Of a stretch of 64,000 bases of DNA, positions 58,374 to 64,000 are shown one piece after another. Both the position numbers and the translations under genes were made by a program. Numbering within the stretch: position 1 is the stretch's first letter; the number at the start of each line of letters is the position of its first letter. A model generated the notes under the pieces. The model made no database searches, had not been told where the DNA came from, and saw nothing but the letters and a program-made list of their open reading frames with translations. The stretch is from Ciborinia camelliae (taxonomy: Eukaryota > Ascomycota > Leotiomycetes > Helotiales > Sclerotiniaceae). Where the stretch lies: NCBI GenBank assembly GCA_025890175.1, contig JANPYM010000004.1:424007-488006 (forward strand), given 5' to 3'.

Positions 58374-60650
58374 CTATGCCGAAAAATCAGGCATATCCCA
58401 ATCCATCTGATCCTTTTCTTCTCTTGTCAATAATCTACTTTCAGGTTGATGTCTAAACATCTTCCTAAACCAAAGTTTATCTTTCGTATCATGTAGTCTG
58501 AATGCCTTCCCACTAAATTCCCATATCATTCCTTCAGGTCCAGCATTCTCAACATGATTTGAGAAAGACTTCAACATCAACTCCATTCTTTTCTCAGAAT
58601 TCTTGATGAATATTAGCCAATCGGACGTATCTTCAGATACCAAATATTGATCATCCTCCTCCCAAGTCAAACATCCTTCGGGTAACACATCAGTCGTAAA
58701 ACCTTCCAGAAGGATACGATTGGCGACTTCAGTTAGTGAGTTTCCGGCTGAAATATTGAAGTCAGGTAGTGATATCGGATCCTTTTCATCATGGAATCTC
58801 TGTCGAGCTATTGCGTATAGGTGGTTGTGACAAAGGTAGAGATAATTGCGTAATTCAGTGGCCTCAATCTCAATTTCCATCAATTTATTCATTGAATTGA
58901 AGATTATCAGTCCAACTACCGGGTTGGTTGATGATGAAACCTTAAAAGTCAGAGCAGAAATGAGTATGAAGGTGCTGCCGTCAATAACCCCTCTAGCTAT
59001 GAGGGAAAAGAGATAGATAGACAATATCATAGCATCAATCTTCAGGAAAGCTTGATAGGTTTCCTCTCTATCAGAATTAGATTCTATATCAAATATAGCA
59101 TCTAATCTCCAAATATTGGTAGGATTAACCTCGGCTGGTTCAATGGAGTCCCAAGGGTCAAGGTTCAGCGAATAAAAAGATTCCGTGAACAAAGTGATAT
59201 CCCCCCCGGATTTATCAAATACACAACATATATCTAGAATCAAGGTTTCCAATCGATGGCTCAGCCTATCTACTCGAGATTGAAGGACTTCAGTCGAGGA
59301 ATTGGCTTTCGAGAGGAGGTCATTCATAGCATCAGAATTCGATTTGTTCAGAATAGCTTCGCGTTGATTAGTCTCTTCGGGAGTTAGGCGTAATGTAGTG
59401 ACTTTGTGCGAGATAGCGCTCTCTCCGATCATTTTCTTGACGGTTTCAGTGCTTTCCCTTTGAGCTTCTTTGATTTGATGTTTGTAGGCATCGAATTCTC
59501 TAGACAACTGATCTTTCTCCATCACAATATCCTCATGGGCCCGAGTGAGTGTAGCGTGTTGTTCTTCGAGTTTGTCGTACTTCGCTGCCGTATCCTTCAG
59601 GATGATCAAATCCCTATTCGCGGCGTTGAGTTTTAACTCAGCGGCATGTAGTCTATTGGTAACTTCGAACTCCTGCACATCAATGCTCGATTTTAGCCTC
59701 TCCAATTCTTCATTCGCAGATCCTGGTCCATCTTCAGCCACCTTCAACTCTCCTTGAACTCTACTCAGTTCATCTTTCTTATCATTCAACTCTCTTCTCA
59801 CTTCACTAAGCTCCTCGTTCAATTCATCCATCCCTCCATCATCATACTGGACACATCGTTCCTCAGCTAGTCGTAATCTTTCCTTCAAACATTTCTCCTT
59901 GTCTTCCCAATCTTCCATGTAGGTATCGAATTTCTTCTTCAGGTTCTCCAATTTGGTATAGGAATCGGTTTCTTTTCTTACAACATTTAATATCTGAATA
60001 TCCTTCTGCTTCGATAATTCCTTCTCAGCTTCAAGATCACTTCTGCATGTCTCAAGCTCGGCAAGAGCATGTTCTTCTCGACGGCGAGAGTTTTGGACTT
60101 CAGCGCTTCGAAATTTCTTGGCAAATTCAGGAGCCACATCGCGTAGTACGTCAAGCTTTTGGTCCAGAAATTGAATGAAATCCAAAGCATGCCTTAAGCC
60201 TTCTTCATATCCAGGTCCACGGCTAGATTTCGTAACTTTCACTGGCTCTCTTCGTTGACTGTATAGCTTCAGTTCGTCCTTCTGTCTCTCTACTATCAGT
60301 TTTGAACCTTCACATAATAAAAGCCACTTTTTTTCTACTTTGGCACAGTCTTGCTGGAGGTCTCGAAGCTGTTGAAAGATCAGTCTGTTATTATGTGCAA
60401 TTTTTTGGACCGCCTTGAACGGGTCTACGACACGAAAACCAGCCAAACGATCCCTTCCAGCTCGTGCCAGAGAAATCAACTCCTCTTCAGATAAAACAAT
60501 ATCAGATGCTTGAGAATCAAGCTCCATAAGTTCATCCATCTTATTCGCTTTGGTAGGATCTGAAGGGTAATGTGTGAGTGCATTAGATGTGAGACGGCCA
60601 TGTAGCTTTTCCTTTGGGATGATTGAACTCAACATCAAATGAGTAATCAC
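58374..60650 (-). CDS. long coiled-coil protein, 758 residues
   Basis: Single exon. The ATG at 60650 gives 758 residues; a later in-frame Met before DELMELDSQ (residue 38) is an equally good start. Residues about 85-470 are mostly heptad-rich (DQKLDVLRDV, ELNDKKDELSRVQGELKVAE, KYDKLEEQHATLTRAHEDI). A C-terminal globular part of about 280 residues follows, with a hydrophobic stretch (KIDAMILSIYLFSLIARGVI) and several Trp. There is no motor, SMC or kinase motif, so it is not an obvious member of a named coiled-coil family. An E-box lies at the start codon side (CACGTG near 60647). I do not recognise it. Confidence 0.68.
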   Translation of the reverse strand: MITHLMLSSIIPKEKLHGRLTSNALTHYPSDPTKANKMDELMELDSQASDIVLSEEELISLARAGRDRLAGFRVVDPFKAVQKIAHNNRLIFQQLRDLQQDCAKVEKKWLLLCEGSKLIVERQKDELKLYSQRREPVKVTKSSRGPGYEEGLRHALDFIQFLDQKLDVLRDVAPEFAKKFRSAEVQNSRRREEHALAELETCRSDLEAEKELSKQKDIQILNVVRKETDSYTKLENLKKKFDTYMEDWEDKEKCLKERLRLAEERCVQYDDGGMDELNEELSEVRRELNDKKDELSRVQGELKVAEDGPGSANEELERLKSSIDVQEFEVTNRLHAAELKLNAANRDLIILKDTAAKYDKLEEQHATLTRAHEDIVMEKDQLSREFDAYKHQIKEAQRESTETVKKMIGESAISHKVTTLRLTPEETNQREAILNKSNSDAMNDLLSKANSSTEVLQSRVDRLSHRLETLILDICCVFDKSGGDITLFTESFYSLNLDPWDSIEPAEVNPTNIWRLDAIFDIESNSDREETYQAFLKIDAMILSIYLFSLIARGVIDGSTFILISALTFKVSSSTNPVVGLIIFNSMNKLMEIEIEATELRNYLYLCHNHLYAIARQRFHDEKDPISLPDFNISAGNSLTEVANRILLEGFTTDVLPEGCLTWEEDDQYLVSEDTSDWLIFIKNSEKRMELMLKSFSNHVENAGPEGMIWEFSGKAFRLHDTKDKLWFRKMFRHQPESRLLTREEKDQMDWDMPDFSA

Positions 60651-61147
60651 GTGTATATGATTAGTAAGCGAGAAACTCGTCGTGTTAAAAAAGGGGTTAA
60701 GTAATTTAAAATATTTACAAAGTTTCTCTTAATATCATTAAGATTATTCCAATATTGATAGTATCTTGATACATCTAGGATGCATTTGAATATAATAAGT
60801 AGTAGTATATATGAATGTGGATGTTATTCTTAGTCGTTCTTCTTATTATCCCCTTAGAATACTATCAATTATATCTCTAGAAATTTAATTACTATCTCAT
60901 TTTCTATAATAAATCTCCAAATCTTTCCGAGGTTGATTTGAATACATAGATCTTTCACATCTGAATCCGCGAGTTGAATTGAAGAAGTATTTGTACATAA
61001 TTCCTTATGAAAAAGAATTGTGTATCAATTTGCCTATATGGTGAAAATATACCAACCCGACATCACATACATGATCGCACAGTAATAATTTGAAGATTGG
61101 TTTCATATTTGATCTAAACTTTCCCAGCTAGAAGTAACATAATCATA
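60651..61147. other. intergenic, AT-rich
   Basis: Nothing coding is seen in these 497 bp, which separate two same-strand orphan genes and should hold the promoter of the 60650 gene. Confidence 0.55.
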
Positions 61148-62653
61148 TCAAGATGGTTCAATCACTCTAAAAATACACCCATCCTCAGTCAGTTTGACTT
61201 GAACACAAACTACTTCCGGCATGATTTCAGATAGCTCAGTACACTTCAGACAAATCTTGTTCGAATCAGAATTAACCCTAGGAGCCTTATTGATTCCCGT
61301 CCGCATCATTGCTCTCAGACAAGTCCAATCACCCTTCTCATCCACTTTCCCATTCATGAAAGCAGTCCAACGAATCAGTCGAGCACTACAATTGAAGAGA
61401 GGGAATATAACATCACTAGCTCCATCAATCCATGTCCCAGATGCTGGTATCATATCCAGAAGAGGGTCACTTAACTTCTGGATATGATTCCGCCACTTCA
61501 CAACTACTTCAGGAGTTGCATTTGTTGGATTGATTCTTCTTCTCTTCGTTGGGTTATCAAGATCATTTTCGGAATGCTGATTCTTAACCTCAGTTAATTC
61601 AGACTTCAATCTATCATTCTCCGTTGTCAGGTCTTTGGTAACCTTCCGCAGGCGATCCAGTTCAGTCGTAGTAACCAAAGCATCATCATTGACTTGTTTC
61701 AGTTGCGCCACCAATGCATCTTTTTCCTTCTGGTAACTAATGGATAATTCTCTCTCATCATCGTCGTATTTCTTTTTGTCTTTCTCGCGTTCGCTCTTCA
61801 GATTGGAAATTGTATATCCCATCGATTCAATTATTGTTGCGTCCTCTTCGACCTTCTTTTTGAGGGTAGTATAATCAGGTTCTTGTGGCTTGGTATGATT
61901 GATGGAAATATCAGATAACTAGATTGTAATTAGTCAATGATCAACAAGTCAATGTGCCAGAGGAAAAGTATAATTCAGTCTTACTTTTTGGAGGATATCT
62001 TCAAATACCCTTTCCTTCTCTTTGGTGAATTCTTTCTTCCCCTCAAAGAGCTCTTTCTTTCCTCTGGCTAGTTCTTCATTCTCCTTCTTCAGTAGGACAT
62101 TACATGACTTTATTTTCATACTCTCCTCTCTAGTATAGAGAAAAAGTGCATGTAATTGTTTCAGCCCACGACCATAATCTTGTGCTTCGTCCTTCAATGA
62201 TAGTTCATCAGGGTTGTACAACTCTTTGTGTAGCGTCTTTTGATTTATTGTAAAGGCGACAGCTTCCTTGGCAAGTTTGAGTATACACTCATCCACTTCA
62301 TCAAGTGTCGACATTTGAGGTTGAGGTTCAGGTTGACTTTCAGGTTGACTTTCAGGTTGAGGTGAAGGTAGAGGTGAATTTAACTGTAGGTATAGATTGC
62401 TCCTAATTGGGAGGTCTTTTGATTGGATTGTTGAGGTCTCGTTTGTTGCTTTGGTTTCTTGTGTCAAGCGACTGTTGATGATGTATGTATTGACTGGGAA
62501 AGAATAATCGATGGTTGCAGTGGTCATGAAGGGGTAACCTAGCTGCCCTTTGATATTAGGTAATTGACAGGGTTGACTGTCAGTTTCATCTGAGATGGTA
62601 GGTATGGGATTATCAGTATGAAGTTGCTTCAGATAAATGTTGGTTCGATTCAT
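61148..62653 (-). CDS. coiled-coil hypothetical protein, 479 residues
   Basis: Two exons, 61985-62653 and 61148-61918. The 66-bp intron has a GTAAGA donor, CTAAT-like branch and CTAG acceptor, at phase 0. The N-terminal 110 residues are polar with a QPESQPESQPEPQPQ repeat from 15-bp units. Heptad segments flank the splice (ENEELARGKKELFEGKKEF; then LKSEREKDKKKYDDDERELS). A basic patch NPTKRRRINPT may be a nuclear signal. The C-terminal part is globular with a C-x2-C (KICLKCTEL) and ends VQVKLTEDGCIFRVIEPS. Architecture (coils then Trp/Cys-containing globular end) is similar in outline to the 58374-60650 gene, but I see no shared motif. Unrecognised. Confidence 0.66.
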
Positions 62654-64000
62654 TCCGTATACAATTGATAGTTTCCATTTATTTGGGTATGATGAGATGA
62701 AGAGGTATGATTTATATATCGGCTTGTAATATCAGGCCCACTTTATTGATTCCAGAAGTTGTATTCCAATGTTTGTACTTTGAGTGATAGTTGTTTGATA
62801 TCAATTCCAATAGTAGTGGGGTTGATCACCACATCAAATACATTCATCCTCAATATCAATAAAACTTCTTCCATCATCATATAGCGGCTAACAAGCGTTG
62901 ATGCTGTCAATTGGACTTAATTTATATTTGTGTTCAAGAGAAACTTCTATTTTTTTTTCATGTCCATGGGATCCAAGAGAAGCTTGTGGTATCGCTAAAC
63001 ATGGTAGGACTTTCAAAGCTCCCACTGACTTATTCTTTTCGAACAAATCATCCCAATACGAGACTCCAGAGGCAGTTCAAAAGTTTCGTCACTCTCCTTT
63101 ACTTGTTGATCTCCGTTGAGTTTCCTACGATGGTCAAGCCATTCATTCCTTGATCGGAAACACTTGAACTTTGGAAAATCCACATCAAGGAGAATCTACA
63201 AAATTCGAAGAGCAAGATCCACTTATATACTTCGACTTCCAGACTTATCTTAGTCAACTTGCAGCAGAGCTTGGTGTGGCACATTACATTGATCATATTG
63301 GTTGGTATCAAACAGTAAACTCTATCTCCTTTCACTCAATTTTTCAATGCTAACCACATCTTTTCTGTAGACTCTCATAAGACTTACCAGAGGATCAAAT
63401 CCGAGCAGCGATCATCATAAAAGGAATACAAAAGTTTAAAGTTTGAAGTTTGCGATGTGGTTGGATATTTTGAGAAAGGGAGATTAAAAGGTGGCGCGTT
63501 GGATTTTCGAACATCAACAAACTCATAAAGTATGGGATTATGGTGAAATATGTTTCAATTTTACTTGCTGGAAATGGGGAATTCCTTCCACATATCAATT
63601 CAAAGTAATGACAGGGGTCATCGACCACATTGTTGTAAACCTTTCTGCCAAAGCATTCCTCTACGGTGAATATTTCCAACGTCCTGCCATCTAGACCGAG
63701 AACCACAAGCCAAAGGACGACTATGAGAATTTACAGCTTGAGAATAGGAAGCCGTTGTAACTGTGAAGTTCCTTCTATATCTCACTCAAAAGGAAGGACG
63801 AGTTCCTTGACAACGTTCTCTAATTTAAGCCAATACCAATTTAGATTGACATCGTCTTCTCCATTGCACATGATCTCAGCTGGTGATACAAACAGCTGAA
63901 TCGACATACAAGCAGTTTTCCTTATCTGCATAACCTTGCTACTAAGGCCATGGAAATTCCGACAAAAGAAGTAATGAAGCAAATTCGGATGAGAGAGAAT
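62654..64000. other. right end of window: promoter side of the 62653 gene and probable gene remnants
   Basis: No intact gene is supported. Fragments of coding-like sequence on the plus strand are listed as a possible pseudogene. The window ends without resolving what follows. Confidence 0.45.
62898..63700 (+). pseudogene. possible broken gene, plus strand
   Basis: Coding-like pieces occur in different frames: CPWDPREACGIAKHGRTFKA with DLFFSNKSSQYETPEAVQKF (about 62955-63115), YFDFQTYLSQLAAELGVAHY (about 63220-63280), LPEDQIRAAIIIKGIQKFKV (about 63385-63445) and VWDYGEICFNFTCWKWGIP (about 63530-63590). A good intron (GTAAAC donor near 63316, branch GCTAAC, TCTGTAG near 63372) lies between the second and third. 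No single model joins them without stops. Confidence 0.3.

Noticed and set aside
1..64000. tRNA, rRNA, CRISPR arrays, bacterial-style operons
   Set aside because: No tRNA-like box A/B pairs, no rRNA core sequences and no spaced repeat arrays noticed; tandem repeats here have no unique spacers.

Overview
The window looks like nuclear DNA of a filamentous ascomycete. The best guess is a leotiomycete close to Botrytis/Sclerotinia, inferred from remembered protein families, not from a search. The support is short introns of about 50-240 bp with GTRNGT donors, CTRAC-like branch sites and YAG acceptors; fungal-only families (Zn2Cys6 and Hsf regulators, a 2EXR protein, a DHA1-type MFS pump, a fungal P450, a Neurospora-like H2A.Z); and long intergenic stretches full of TACC/GGTA microsatellites. 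I saw no rRNA, tRNA or CRISPR array.

Left part (1-30 kb) holds mostly conserved housekeeping and regulatory genes separated by 1-6 kb of non-coding DNA. In order these are an RRM+R3H RNA-binding protein (6540-8596, +), a CWC27-type spliceosomal cyclophilin (10213-11847, +), a heat-shock transcription factor (13489-15805, +), a Zn2Cys6 regulator (20323-22400, +), a 2EXR protein (23537-24382, -), an unnamed protein with a compact Cys/His cluster (26658-28080, +) and histone H2A.Z (28593-29472, -) with an intron-rich leader.

Middle part (31-51.7 kb) holds a Cys-rich unknown with two apparent frameshifts (31472-32704, -), then a six-exon cytochrome P450 (33550-35342, -) directly downstream of an MFS transporter (36026-37693, -). 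The last two are a plausible detoxification or metabolite pair. A 7-kb gene-free stretch carries two 392-bp MITEs with TA target-site duplications. It is followed by a 58-residue predicted secreted peptide (44825-45001, +), a C2H2 zinc-finger gene containing a 24-nt microexon (46164-47218, +), a Gln/Tyr-rich protein with DnaJ-like CxxCxGxG motifs and an in-frame 15-bp minisatellite (47269-49017, +), and a membrane protein resembling the mitochondrial K+/H+ exchange-related family (50056-51658, -), also with a compensated frameshift.

Right part (51.7-64 kb) looks accessory. It contains a third MITE of another family, gene relics, a compound minisatellite/hairpin/heptamer satellite, and three minus-strand genes (54875-56197, 58374-60650, 61148-62653) for unrecognised proteins, two of them coiled-coil. 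I found no system I could firmly call new. The best leads are the microexon finger gene, the small secreted peptide, the two frameshifted genes and the right-hand accessory block.
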